A DNA stretch of 58,217 nucleotides from Bacillus timonensis. Lineage in GTDB: Bacteria; Bacillota; Bacilli; Bacillales; Bacillaceae_L. The DNA lies in assembly GCF_004799755.1 (NCBI RefSeq), contig NZ_SLUB01000027.1:1-58217 (forward strand), given 5' to 3'. Below are positions 31,359-40,777 of the stretch, in pieces. The notes beneath the pieces were generated by a model, which ran no database searches, was not told where the DNA came from, and was given only the letters and a program-made list of their open reading frames with translations. The position numbers were made by a program, and so were the translations under genes. The stretch's first letter is position 1, and each line of letters opens with the position of its first letter.

Positions 31359-31388
31359 ATGGGATCCTCCTTTGCAATGAATATTTTG

Positions 31389-31439
31389 ATTTTAATTGAT
31401 GTTAGATTATCTGTCAAGTTCATGTTAGAAAACCTGACA
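31389..31439 (-). promoter_or_regulatory. glnR-glnA promoter with two GlnR/TnrA operators
   Basis: On the minus strand TTGACA (31412-31417), a 17-nt spacer and TAAAAT (31389-31394) form a strong sigma-A promoter. TGTTAGAAAACCTGACA (31423-31439) matches the GlnR box TGTNAN7TNACA perfectly. A second site at 31400-31416 has one mismatch and covers the -35. Confidence 0.85.
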
Positions 31440-31673
31440 TGATTTTTTTATTTTAGAAAGAGATATGATTCTAACGAGTTGTGTAGTCCGGTTAATGGAT
31501 GTGAAATTTCAGATGTTACTTAAATTTTCTAGTAACATTTCCGAAGTAACCTATTAAAATACGACCGAAGGCTTAGAAAATAATTAGACTATAGAAGGTT
31601 AACCTAATATAGACGATCTCGTATGATTATGTTTATATTTCAAAACCCAAAACTACATCATGGAGGTAATCTT

Positions 31674-33131
31674 TTGAAAAGAATTGTAATTACGAGAAAA
31701 TTTAGCTTTATTATTATGTTAATTTTCCTTTTCCATCTTCCCTTTTATGTAAATGTCCATGCAGCCGGGTCATTTAAAACAGAAGATGTTGATAAATTTG
31801 TCACTAATTATTTAGAGCGTAATGGGCTACCTGGTGCATCCATTGTAGTTGTAAAAGACGGCAAATCAGTATATGAGAAAGGATATGGACACGATTCTGA
31901 AGGGCAACCTCTAACAGAAAACTCTTTAATGAGAATCGGTTCAGCATCCAAATCATTTACTGCTTTTGCTGTTTTGCAACTTGTTGATGAAGGGAAAATC
32001 CAACTGGATGACCCTTTAATTAACTATTTGCCAGAGGTGAAACTTGACGATTCAAGATGGAAAGAAGTGACAGTGCGGCAGGCTTTGAGTCACACATCAG
32101 GTATTCCAAACCCGGTTATTGTTCCACCAGCAAATAACGTAAAAGCTGGTGTGGAACGTATGAATGATTGGAAACTGCAATCAAACCCCGGAGAGAAATA
32201 CTATTATAGCAATGGGAATTATTGGCTTCTAGCGCTTTTGGTGGAGAAAGTAAGCGGAATGGAATTTTCTCAATATCTTAAACAAAAAGTGTTTTCTCCA
32301 CTCGGAATGAATGACTCAATCACTACTGTTAACTCTGGAGATGTTGTAAAAGGACTACCCAAAGGATATGTAACAGCATATGGAACTGCAATTCCCTGGA
32401 CAGAGCTTGAGGCGATGAATATGGGAGCTGGGAGTATCATCTCCACTGCAGCAGATATGGGGAAATGGCTTTCCATGCAAACAAACGAAGGAAGGACTAA
32501 AACAGGAAAGCAATTATTATCTAAAAAATTATTGGAAGAATCGTATTCACCACAACTTGGAAGCAAAAAATACGGACTTGGTTGGGAGTTAAGCTCACCG
32601 AGTGTGAAACCAGCACGCATTTCACATAGCGGGGTAGTATCAACGTATCAAGCTCAACAAGACATCATACCAAGTAGTGGTTATGCAGTTGCAGTCTTAC
32701 TAAATAGCTTTACCCCTACTTTAGAACACGCTTATGAGATTAGTTCAGGTATTATCCAATTGACCGAGGGCCAAGAACCCGAATTAAAGGCTCCAGTACC
32801 CAAAGTCATTGATTTATCCCTAGGCGTTGTCACTTTGATTTACTTTCTTCTAGGTATTAGAGGAATTCTGCGAAGCAAGAAATGGGCGGAAAAACGGAAA
32901 CAGCATCCTACTTGGAGATTTATGCTTCGTCTAATTCCCCAGTTGGTTCCAACATTATTTATCGGATGGTTGTTTTTTATTGTCCCAACATTACAAAATA
33001 ATAGCTCGACCACGATTGATGCATTCGGTCTTTATCCAGCTGCGATGCTCTTATTTGCTGTTATTTTCATATTTGGATTGGCTCTTACAATTACGAGAAT
33101 CAGTTATCGAATCACTTTAAATAAAGATTAG
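31674..33131 (+). CDS. Beta-lactamase-fold serine hydrolase with membrane tail
   Basis: The 485-residue protein has an N-terminal signal or anchor ending near HAAG, a class C beta-lactamase/penicillin-binding-like domain, and about three C-terminal membrane segments. Catalytic motifs are SASK (nucleophile Ser), YSN and HSG in place of KTG. Such proteins are often D-Ala peptidases or esterases; the substrate is unknown. I use TTG 31674, seven bases after GGAGG; the frame extends to 31623 without support. Confidence 0.85.
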   Translation: MKRIVITRKFSFIIMLIFLFHLPFYVNVHAAGSFKTEDVDKFVTNYLERNGLPGASIVVVKDGKSVYEKGYGHDSEGQPLTENSLMRIGSASKSFTAFAVLQLVDEGKIQLDDPLINYLPEVKLDDSRWKEVTVRQALSHTSGIPNPVIVPPANNVKAGVERMNDWKLQSNPGEKYYYSNGNYWLLALLVEKVSGMEFSQYLKQKVFSPLGMNDSITTVNSGDVVKGLPKGYVTAYGTAIPWTELEAMNMGAGSIISTAADMGKWLSMQTNEGRTKTGKQLLSKKLLEESYSPQLGSKKYGLGWELSSPSVKPARISHSGVVSTYQAQQDIIPSSGYAVAVLLNSFTPTLEHAYEISSGIIQLTEGQEPELKAPVPKVIDLSLGVVTLIYFLLGIRGILRSKKWAEKRKQHPTWRFMLRLIPQLVPTLFIGWLFFIVPTLQNNSSTTIDAFGLYPAAMLLFAVIFIFGLALTITRISYRITLNKD

Positions 33132-33153
33132 GATTATAGAAAATTATATTCAT

Positions 33154-33182
33154 AAAACGCTCAGATTCCTCTGAGCGTTTTT
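33154..33182. terminator. Terminator, serine hydrolase / ynbB
   Basis: AAAACGCTCAG and CTGAGCGTTTT pair around six bases, followed by T residues. Confidence 0.88.
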
Positions 33183-33247
33183 ACTAGCTTTTTTTATATG
33201 TGTTAATTATCTACGAATTTTTTCTCCCAAAGCAGAACCCGTTAGGC

Positions 33248-34528
33248 TTATTCCTCTGTTTTTAGGGATATAAGCTGTTTTACTAATAGTTGATTTAAAG
33301 CCAAACAGATGGCAATTTTCACATGCGAATAAGTAAGGCCACCCTGAACATATGCAACATATGGTGGACGAGTTGGTCCGTCAGCTGTAAGCTCAATGCT
33401 TGCACCTTGAATAAATGTACCCGCCGCCATGATCACATCGTCCTCATACCCCGGCATATAGCTTGGATATGGAGTGACATGCGAATTGATTGGTGAAGCG
33501 AACTGAATAGCTTGACAAAAGGCCACCATCATCTCTTTATCATTAAATTGAACAGATTGAATTAAATCGGTTCGTTCACTATCCCAGCTTGGCTCAGTCT
33601 TTAGTCCAATTTTTTCTAAAATAGCAGACGTAAAGACGGCTCCTTTTAATGCTTGTCCTACAATATGTGGAGCTAGGAACAATCCTTGATACATTTCCTG
33701 GAGAGTATAAAGAGATGCTCCAGCTTCCGCTCCAATTCCAGGAGATGTCATACGGTATGAACAGGCTTCAACGTATTCTTTTTTCCCTACTAAATAGCCA
33801 CCGGTTTTTGCAAGTCCGCCACCTGGATTTTTAATAAGTGAGCCGGCAATTAAATCGGCCCCAACGTGGCAAGGCTCTTCGTGTTCAACAAATTCACCAT
33901 AGCAATTATCTACAAACACAACCACATCTGGCTTGATTTCCTTCACAAATTCAATCATTTCTTTTATTTCTGCAATCGTAAAGGATGGTCTTGTTGCATA
34001 TCCTTTTGAACGCTGGATCCCAATCATTTTAGTATTTTCATGTATTGCATGTTTAATCGCTGTAAAATCAGGTCTTCCTTCTGTTGTTAAGTCAACAGTA
34101 TTATATCCAATATTAAATTCCTTTAATGACCCATTTCCAGAACCACGAATACCAACAATTTCTTCCAATGTATCATATGGATTCCCCGTAATATAAAGCA
34201 ATTCATCATTTGGACGTAAGACCCCAAAAAGTGCGATTGAGATCGCATGTGTCCCTGAAATAATTTGTGGGCGAACAAGCGCTGCCTCCCCGCCGAAAAG
34301 TTCAGCGTACACCGCTTCTAGTGTATCTCGTCCGATATCATCATAGCCATACCCTGTTGATGGGATAAAATGAGAATCACTCACTCGATTGTTTTGAAAA
34401 CTTTTAAGTACACGATACTGGTTATCATCGATATTTTTTTCTATTTTTTGATGAACTTCTTTAATTTGATGTTCTGTTTCCTCAACTAACTTTGAAATTA
34501 GTTTACCATAATCTAATTCTGTAAACAT
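33248..34528 (-). CDS. ynbB: PLP-dependent Cys/Met-lyase-like protein YnbB
   Basis: This 426-residue PLP enzyme is of the family annotated as cystathionine beta-lyase-like, aluminium resistance. The PLP Lys is likely in GGGLAKTGGYLVG; ISGTHAISIALFG near residue 85 and VFVDNCYGEF carry cofactor contacts. Its true reaction is unsettled. ATG 34528 follows GAGGGG. It is 15 nt after hflX, the same pair and order as ynbA-ynbB in B. subtilis. Confidence 0.9.
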   Translation of the reverse strand: MFTELDYGKLISKLVEETEHQIKEVHQKIEKNIDDNQYRVLKSFQNNRVSDSHFIPSTGYGYDDIGRDTLEAVYAELFGGEAALVRPQIISGTHAISIALFGVLRPNDELLYITGNPYDTLEEIVGIRGSGNGSLKEFNIGYNTVDLTTEGRPDFTAIKHAIHENTKMIGIQRSKGYATRPSFTIAEIKEMIEFVKEIKPDVVVFVDNCYGEFVEHEEPCHVGADLIAGSLIKNPGGGLAKTGGYLVGKKEYVEACSYRMTSPGIGAEAGASLYTLQEMYQGLFLAPHIVGQALKGAVFTSAILEKIGLKTEPSWDSERTDLIQSVQFNDKEMMVAFCQAIQFASPINSHVTPYPSYMPGYEDDVIMAAGTFIQGASIELTADGPTRPPYVAYVQGGLTYSHVKIAICLALNQLLVKQLISLKTEE

Positions 34529-34543
34529 GTTTTGTTCCCCTCT

Positions 34544-35809
34544 TTATGAATAGAAATCTCTGAGTTGTCCCATTAAAGAATGGCTAGGAAAAATAAATCC
34601 TGTGCAATCGTATTTTTCCGAATCCTCATTGTAACGCAGTTCTTTTAAAATCGTTTCTTGTTTTAAATGTGCTAATATCCTACCTTCCGAGCTAGGTAAT
34701 GAAACCTTGTATTCATCCATATTCTCAATCATGGAATCCTCCACTTTTGTCTTAATCGCCACTAAGTCACTTTTATCAAACGCACTAACCAAAATAGACT
34801 TAGCTGTTGATGACGGAACAAAATCGGGATGGACTTTATCCTTTTTATTATATAGGGTTAAGACCGGAATTGATTCTACACCTAATTCATCCAAAAGTTT
34901 TAAAACTGTTTTTTCATGATTAAAATAATCTGGATTAGACGAATCAACTACATGGACAATTAAATCGGCTTCCTTCACTTCCTCCAAAGTTGAACGAAAT
35001 GCTGCGATCAGTGATGTTGGCAAATCCTGAATAAATCCAACGGTATCCGTTAGAAGAGTTGTCAACCCACATGGCAGTATCATTTTTCGAGTCATTGGGT
35101 CTAATGTAGCAAACAATAAATTTTCCTCAAATGAATCTGCCTCCGTTAATCGATTAAATAATGTTGATTTTCCCGCATTTGTATAACCTACCAATGCGAT
35201 TTGATATGTATTGTTTTTCTTTCTCCGTTCACGATATCGTTCACGGTGCTGCACAATGACCGATAATTGATTTTTAATATCATCTATCCGTTTATGGATA
35301 TGACGTCTGTCTGTTTCTAATTTCGTTTCACCAGGTCCTCTTGTCCCTATTCCTCCACCCAGTCTTGATAATTCTATCCCTTTACCAGTTAGTCGAGGAA
35401 GCAGGTATTGAAGTTGTGCTAATTCTACTTGTAACTTACCTTCTTTGGAATTCGCTCTAGAGGCAAAGATATCAAGGATAAGCTGGGTTCGGTCAATTAC
35501 TCTAGCTTCGAGCTTGGAAGATAAATTCCTAACCTGACTAGGTGATAATTCGTCATTAAAAATAATGACGTCCGGTTCTAATTCTGCTTCAAGATGAATA
35601 AGTTCCTCCACTTTCCCCTTACCAATATAAGTTGCTGAATGGACTCGTTCCCGCTTCTGCGTGACAGTCATTAAAACTTGACCCTTAGCAGTCTTCGTTA
35701 ATGATTGTAATTCTTCAAGCGAATATTGAAACCTATTTTCGTCTTCGGTCTGAATCTGACATCCTACAAGTATGGCTTTTTCCAATTCCTTCTTTTGTTC
35801 GTTTGCCAT
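34544..35809 (-). CDS. hflX: Ribosome-associated GTPase HflX
   Basis: HflX splits stalled or hibernating ribosomes. The 421-residue protein has an N-terminal HflX domain ([21 protein letters not shown]), a coiled-coil linker with [14 protein letters not shown], and a GTPase domain with G1 [10 protein letters not shown]3 DTVGF and G4 NKKD. The ATG is preceded by a modest AGTAGGT. Confidence 0.95.
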   Translation of the reverse strand: MANEQKKELEKAILVGCQIQTEDENRFQYSLEELQSLTKTAKGQVLMTVTQKRERVHSATYIGKGKVEELIHLEAELEPDVIIFNDELSPSQVRNLSSKLEARVIDRTQLILDIFASRANSKEGKLQVELAQLQYLLPRLTGKGIELSRLGGGIGTRGPGETKLETDRRHIHKRIDDIKNQLSVIVQHRERYRERRKKNNTYQIALVGYTNAGKSTLFNRLTEADSFEENLLFATLDPMTRKMILPCGLTTLLTDTVGFIQDLPTSLIAAFRSTLEEVKEADLIVHVVDSSNPDYFNHEKTVLKLLDELGVESIPVLTLYNKKDKVHPDFVPSSTAKSILVSAFDKSDLVAIKTKVEDSMIENMDEYKVSLPSSEGRILAHLKQETILKELRYNEDSEKYDCTGFIFPSHSLMGQLRDFYS

Positions 35810-35825
35810 TCAATTTACCTACTTT

Positions 35826-35975
35826 CTACAATCAAATGCGCCTTGGCGTATTTGCCCCGATTTTTTTAGGCCCACACGAGGTGGGTACAAAGACGTTGCC
35901 ACAGGACGTGGCGTTCTTAGTCTTTGATCTTACTCGATCCTTTAATAAATCGTGGCATCTGCCTTTTCCTTAAGC
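35826..35975. repeat. Structured intergenic repeat element
   Basis: The stretch starts with CGCC/GGCG and a CCCAC/GTGGG hairpin. A nested stem follows, AAAGAC...GTCTTT enclosing GCCAC/GTGGC. Its start resembles sequence at 53697-53725 after rny. An open frame inside it is not coding. Similar elements are, from memory, common between genes in Bacillaceae. Confidence 0.55.
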
Positions 35976-36014
35976 TATCATATCAAATATATTGAAACGA
36001 CACCAATTCGAAAT

Positions 36015-36043
36015 GAAAAAATCCGCCTAGTTAGGTAGGCGGC
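36015..36043 (-). terminator. Terminator of spoVK
   Basis: CCGCCTA and TAGGCGG pair around a six-base loop, followed on the minus strand by a U run. Confidence 0.88.
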
Positions 36044-36047
36044 AAGT

Positions 36048-36992
36048 TTATTCCTTGAAAACTAAATCCTGTGTTCTGATTGTTTGAAGTTCCTGTTTAC
36101 TGTAAGAATCATCGATTAGTAATCTCATTGCCTGTGAACGTATCGATTTTTCAATTACATTCCTGACATAGCGTCCATTGCTAAATTTACCAGGGTAAGC
36201 TTCCATTTTTACAGCTATTAAATGATCACGTAATTTCCTCTCTGCTTCAGGACTAAAGGTATATTCCCGCTCCACCATCATTTTCGCTGCGATTTCCATT
36301 AACTGATCAACCGAATAATCTGGAAAATCAATAACTAATGGAAAACGTGAATACAATCCTGGATTTAATGAGAGGAAGTGGTCCATCTCTTTTGAATACC
36401 CTGCTAATATTAAAACAAATTCATGTTGTTTATCTTCCATATGCTTTACTAATGTATCAATAGCTTCTTTTCCGAAATCTTTTTCTCCACCTCTTGCTAA
36501 AGAATAAGCCTCGTCAATAAATAAAATGCCGCCAATTGCTTTTTTAATTAAATCTCTTGTTTTTTGGGCAGTATGACCAATGTATTCTCCGACTAGATCA
36601 GCTCTTTCTGCTTCAATTAAATGACCCTTTGAAAGAACATTCATTTGCAAAAATAATTTCCCTAGCAAGCGAGCGACCGTGGTCTTACCTGTTCCAGGGT
36701 TTCCTTTAAACATCATGTGTAATGCTTGCTTTCCTACCTTTAATCCCTGTTCTTCACGTTTTTTATTAATGTATATCCACGCATATATTTCTTTTACTAC
36801 TTTCTTCATTTCATCCATACCAACAAGAGTGCTCATTTCTTCTTCTATTTCCACAAGAGCCGCATGCTTTGTTTGGATTTTCATTATAGTTGCTTCTTTT
36901 GAAGTTGAATGAAGTACTTTTAATTTCTTTTTTTCGCCATTTAAAACCACATTTATTTGTCCATTGTTTTTCAATGTAATAGGTTGATCCAA
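36048..36992 (-). CDS. spoVK: Stage V sporulation protein K (AAA+ ATPase)
   Basis: SpoVK is a CbbX-like AAA+ ATPase made in the mother cell and needed for spore maturation. The 314-residue protein has Walker A FKGNPGTGKTTVARLLG, Walker B ILFIDEAYSL and sensor/arginine-finger region NPGLYSRFP. The start is TTG 36992 with AGGTGAG seven bases upstream. Confidence 0.94.
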   Translation of the reverse strand: MDQPITLKNNGQINVVLNGEKKKLKVLHSTSKEATIMKIQTKHAALVEIEEEMSTLVGMDEMKKVVKEIYAWIYINKKREEQGLKVGKQALHMMFKGNPGTGKTTVARLLGKLFLQMNVLSKGHLIEAERADLVGEYIGHTAQKTRDLIKKAIGGILFIDEAYSLARGGEKDFGKEAIDTLVKHMEDKQHEFVLILAGYSKEMDHFLSLNPGLYSRFPLVIDFPDYSVDQLMEIAAKMMVEREYTFSPEAERKLRDHLIAVKMEAYPGKFSNGRYVRNVIEKSIRSQAMRLLIDDSYSKQELQTIRTQDLVFKE

Positions 36993-37029
36993 GAGCTCTC
37001 ACCTCTCATTTTGTAGTACATTATACGCT

Positions 37030-37205
37030 GCTGGGTTCACTTCGTGACAAAAGCCCAAGGAAATATAAAAAGCGCTAAGCGCGCCCACCTATCGGTGACA
37101 AGCATAAGACGAACACTGACTGAAGGTGTTTTTTACCTTCCGAAGCGATTGGCTTATGATCTCAAGCCGATGGCGCCTGGAGCTAGACCTAGATCGCAAA
37201 CTAAA
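37030..37205. repeat. Structured intergenic repeat with nested stems
   Basis: GCGC-TAA-GCGC opens the element. CCTATCGG and CATAAG pair with CTTATG and CCGATGG further on, enclosing a GAAGGT/ACCTTC hairpin; the element ends with GGCGCCTGGAGCTAGAC. The bases near the two ends are strongly self-complementary. Two open frames here are non-coding by appearance. The roughly 145 nt from here to the hfq terminator shows nothing further. Confidence 0.55.
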
Positions 37206-37351
37206 TTTCCCTTTTTATTTCAACAATTTTTTCACTTTTATGACAAAAGACTCTTGTTTTTTGTCAAAGATTGCGCTTTCCCAGAAAATATTCCATAACA
37301 CTATATGTATATGAGGCACTTTTAAAATCTTGAAGAAAAAATAGACAAGAT

Positions 37352-37391
37352 AAAAAAAACAACCTTACTTTAAAAAGTAAGGTTGTTTTTT
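37352..37391 (-). terminator. Terminator of miaA-hfq
   Basis: AAAACAACCTTACTT and its complement form a long stem just after the hfq stop, with a U run on the minus strand. Confidence 0.9.
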
Positions 37392-37396
37392 GTTAG

Positions 37397-37621
37397 CTAT
37401 TCAAGCTCAAGCTTAATATTTTTTTGTGGGGCAAAAGTAGAAATCGCATGCTTATAAATAAGCTGTTGCTTTCCTTCTGTCTCTAATAACACTGTAAAAT
37501 TATCAAACCCTTTTACTAATCCTCGTAATTGGTATCCATTTAATAAGAATACAGTTACAAATGTTCCATCCTTACGCAGTTGGTTTAAAATCTGATCTTG
37601 AATATTAATAGCTTGTTTCAT
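37397..37621 (-). CDS. hfq: RNA chaperone Hfq
   Basis: Hfq forms a hexameric Sm-like ring that binds small RNAs. The 74-residue protein shows Sm1 ([20 protein letters not shown]) and Sm2 ([10 protein letters not shown]) motifs and the short tail typical of Gram-positive Hfq. ATG 37621 follows GAGGAGG. It lies downstream of miaA as in many bacteria. Confidence 0.97.
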   Translation of the reverse strand: MKQAINIQDQILNQLRKDGTFVTVFLLNGYQLRGLVKGFDNFTVLLETEGKQQLIYKHAISTFAPQKNIKLELE

Positions 37622-37713
37622 GAACTGTCCTCCTCTAAATCTTCCCGCAATATGCTGGAGCTGTCATTGCCCTTTTTTGGACAAAACGAATAATCATATT
37701 ATAATCTATTCTC

Positions 37714-38661
37714 CTAAATTCCCAGCTTTCCTGCTATATATTTATAAATTTCATTAAATTTTTCTTCAAACCCATTTTTCCCTGTCATATCAAACCATTT
37801 TACATCCATTTTATTTCGAAACCAAGTTAATTGACGTTTCGCATATCTCCGGGTATTTTGCTTTAACTCATTGATCGCCTCTTCTAGGGATAATGAGCCA
37901 TCTAAATATCGATAAAGTTCTTTATAGCCAATTGCCTGAATCGATTGGCAATCGCGTAAACCTTGAGAATGAAAAGTTGAGACCTCTTCAAGCAGCCCTG
38001 ATTCTATCATCAGATCAACTCTATCGTTTATTCGGTCATATAATTTGTCTCGGTCCATTGTTAATCCAACTAGGGCAACGTCATATATTAGCTCTTGCTT
38101 CTGTTCTTTCATATATTCCGTCATTGTTTTTCCTGTTAATTTATAAATTTCCAAAGCACGAATAACTCTTCTGACATTATTAGGATGAATTCGCCCAGCA
38201 CTTTCTAGATCAATCTCTTTTAGTTCCTGATAAAGTGAATCTACACCATGATCATTAGCTTGCTGTTCGAGCGTTTTTCGGTACTCGGGATTTGATGCAT
38301 CATCTGTAAACTGATAATCATAAATAACAGATTGAATATAAAGCCCAGTCCCACCAACTATCATCGGTAATTTACCACGACTATGTATGTCTGTAATTAA
38401 TTTTCTAACAGCGACTTGAAACTCTGCAACCGAAAAATTTTCATGGGGTTCCTTTATATCAATAAGATGATGTGGAATCCCCTCCATTTCATCAATTGAA
38501 ATTTTCGCCGTGCCGATATCCATTCCTTTATAAATTTGCATGGAATCTCCACTAATGATTTCGGCATTTAGCTTCTTCGCAAGTTCTATACTTAATTTTG
38601 TCTTACCAACAGCGGTTGGACCAATTAGAACGACAAGTTTATCTTTTTTCGATTCTTCCAA
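37714..38661 (-). CDS. miaA: tRNA dimethylallyltransferase MiaA
   Basis: MiaA adds a dimethylallyl group to A37 of tRNAs reading UNN codons; MiaB, also in this window, then methylthiolates it. The 315-residue protein has the P-loop IGPTAVGKTKLSIELA, the catalytic region ISGDSMQIYKGMDIGTAK and the C-terminal YAKRQLTWFR. The start is TTG 38661 after AAAGGTAGTG. Confidence 0.97.
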   Translation of the reverse strand: MEESKKDKLVVLIGPTAVGKTKLSIELAKKLNAEIISGDSMQIYKGMDIGTAKISIDEMEGIPHHLIDIKEPHENFSVAEFQVAVRKLITDIHSRGKLPMIVGGTGLYIQSVIYDYQFTDDASNPEYRKTLEQQANDHGVDSLYQELKEIDLESAGRIHPNNVRRVIRALEIYKLTGKTMTEYMKEQKQELIYDVALVGLTMDRDKLYDRINDRVDLMIESGLLEEVSTFHSQGLRDCQSIQAIGYKELYRYLDGSLSLEEAINELKQNTRRYAKRQLTWFRNKMDVKWFDMTGKNGFEEKFNEIYKYIAGKLGI

Positions 38662-38808
38662 TCAATCACTACCTTTACTTCAATTCATACTATTATCGTA
38701 ACATAGATAATTAGACGAATACTAAATTATTATAACCAAATGTACAAAGAAAATAACATTTTTTTCTAATCTTACCATAACTTTATACAACTTTTGACTT
38801 ATATGGTA

Positions 38809-38833
38809 AAAACTCGCCAATTCAGCGAGTTTT
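38809..38833 (-). terminator. Terminator of mutS-mutL
   Basis: AAAACTCGC and GCGAGTTTT pair, followed on the minus strand by a U-rich tail. Confidence 0.82.
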
Positions 38834-38853
38834 CAACCCTTATCATTGTATCG

Positions 38854-40749
38854 TTACATCACACGTTTGAACATTTTCTCCATTTCATAGGTCGAATGGT
38901 GTATAATGATTGGTCGACCGTGTGGGCATGTAAATGGATCACTTGTTTTACGAAGAGTTTCAAGTAAAGCAAATATTTCGTCGTTCCGTAAATGATGATT
39001 TGCCTTAATCGATGCTTTACAACTCATCATAATCGCTGCTGCTTCTCTCAATTTCTTAATCTCTATTTTCTTATCATTCAGCACTTGCTCAATTATTTCT
39101 TCGATAACCTCTTTTTCTTCCCCTTTCGGAAACCATTGTGGGTGTGACCGAACGATGTAGCTGTTATGTCCAAAGGGTTCGAGGAATATCCCGACTTTTT
39201 CCAAGTCCTGCATGTGTGCATTTATATTTATACATTCATCTGTCGAGTACTCCAGAGTAATAGGAATAAGTAATTCCTGGAGATCCGAAATATTTTCGCC
39301 TACTTTTTCTCTGAAATATTCATATTTGATTCGCTCTTGGGCAGCATGCTGGTCAATGATGTATAATCCCTTTTCATTTTGAGCCAGGATATAGGTTCCA
39401 TGCATTTGTCCAATTGGGTACATGACCGGAACACGTTCATCAATATTCATGTTCACTACAGAATTTTTGATTTCTGTTTCTTCCATTTTTTTCGATCCAA
39501 CAACAATTCCATCTTCATTCTCAGCAATCACTACATTTTCCATTTCATCAGATTTCTTCACATATGAAGGTTGGCTTATATGTGTTTGAGTTTCTGATAT
39601 CATTTCTTCTTTCAAGGGAACCGCATCGAACGTCTCCGTATATGTAGGGAGATATCGTTTTTGCTCCTGAGGTTCCGTTTTTATAGAATGTTGAAACACA
39701 AATTCTTGTTGCTCTGATTTCTGTCCTTCTTTTTTCTTCGGATATGCTGCATCTGGGATTAGTTGTTTATGTTTAAAAACTTCTTTGATTCCTTCATCAA
39801 TTAATTGATTTAGTTCAGATTCTTTACTAATTCGAACTTCTAGTTTTGCTGGATGAACATTGACATCTACTAATAATGGGTCCATCTTAATATCAAGCAA
39901 TATAATTGGAAATCTTCCAATGGGTAAAAGAGTATGATAGCCTTGTTGAATAGCTTTAACAAGTGCATAGTTTCTAATATATCTACCGTTTATAATAGTT
40001 GAAATATAGTTTCTTGAAGCTCTTGTTACCTCTGGCATAGATACGAAGCCTTCGACTGTAAAGTCTAAGGATTCTAATTGAATAGGCACCATTTGTTTTG
40101 CAATTCCTAAACCATAAATGGCTGCGAGTACTTGCCTAACATCGCCATTTCCACTTGTATATAAAAGTCGTTTCCCATTGTGAAGTAAACGAAACGAAAT
40201 CTCTGGATGAGATAGCGCGATTCGATTTACGGCATCGGTAATATTCCCCAACTCGGTATGAATCGTTTTTACATATTTTAAGCGAGCTGGAGTATTAAAA
40301 AAGAGATTTGAAACCGTAATATCCGTTCCTTTTCGACTATTCGTTGCCTTTTTCCAGACAAACTGCCCGCCCTTAATTAAAATATGAGTACCCGAATTGT
40401 CGCCAGTGCTTGTCTTCATTTCCAGTTCGGAAACGGAGGCAATACTAGGGAGCGCCTCGCCTCTAAAGCCTAGCGTACGGATTCGAAATAAATCATTTTC
40501 ATCCTTAATTTTACTTGTCGCATGTCGATGAAAGGCATTTACGCAATCCTCGCTATCCATCCCGTCTCCATTATCAATAATTCGAATTTTGGAAAGACCT
40601 GCTTCTTCTATTTCAATTTCGATTATTGTGCTATTTGCGTCAATGGCATTCTCGACTAATTCCTTCACAACAGAGGCTGGGCGCTCGACTACTTCCCCTG
40701 CTGCTATTTTATTTGAAAGAAGGTCATCTAATTGGATGATTTTCCCCAT
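38854..40749 (-). CDS. mutL: DNA mismatch repair protein MutL
   Basis: MutL couples mismatch recognition by MutS to strand incision. The 631-residue protein has the GHKL ATPase motifs ([25 protein letters not shown]) and a C-terminal endonuclease domain with [12 protein letters not shown] and CPHGRP, as expected for species without MutH. ATG 40749 follows GAGGTGATGGC. It is 28 nt after mutS. Confidence 0.98.
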   Translation of the reverse strand: MGKIIQLDDLLSNKIAAGEVVERPASVVKELVENAIDANSTIIEIEIEEAGLSKIRIIDNGDGMDSEDCVNAFHRHATSKIKDENDLFRIRTLGFRGEALPSIASVSELEMKTSTGDNSGTHILIKGGQFVWKKATNSRKGTDITVSNLFFNTPARLKYVKTIHTELGNITDAVNRIALSHPEISFRLLHNGKRLLYTSGNGDVRQVLAAIYGLGIAKQMVPIQLESLDFTVEGFVSMPEVTRASRNYISTIINGRYIRNYALVKAIQQGYHTLLPIGRFPIILLDIKMDPLLVDVNVHPAKLEVRISKESELNQLIDEGIKEVFKHKQLIPDAAYPKKKEGQKSEQQEFVFQHSIKTEPQEQKRYLPTYTETFDAVPLKEEMISETQTHISQPSYVKKSDEMENVVIAENEDGIVVGSKKMEETEIKNSVVNMNIDERVPVMYPIGQMHGTYILAQNEKGLYIIDQHAAQERIKYEYFREKVGENISDLQELLIPITLEYSTDECININAHMQDLEKVGIFLEPFGHNSYIVRSHPQWFPKGEEKEVIEEIIEQVLNDKKIEIKKLREAAAIMMSCKASIKANHHLRNDEIFALLETLRKTSDPFTCPHGRPIIIHHSTYEMEKMFKRVM

Positions 40750-40777
40750 GCCATCACCTCATTGTCTTAGCTTATTT

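Noticed and set aside
35701-35973. Plus-strand 90-codon open frame after hflX
   Set aside because: It lies mainly in the structured repeat and antisense to the hflX start; no ribosome site.
37044-37314. Two overlapping open frames between hfq and spoVK
   Set aside because: They fall in the structured repeat, have no ribosome site, and the peptide content looks random.
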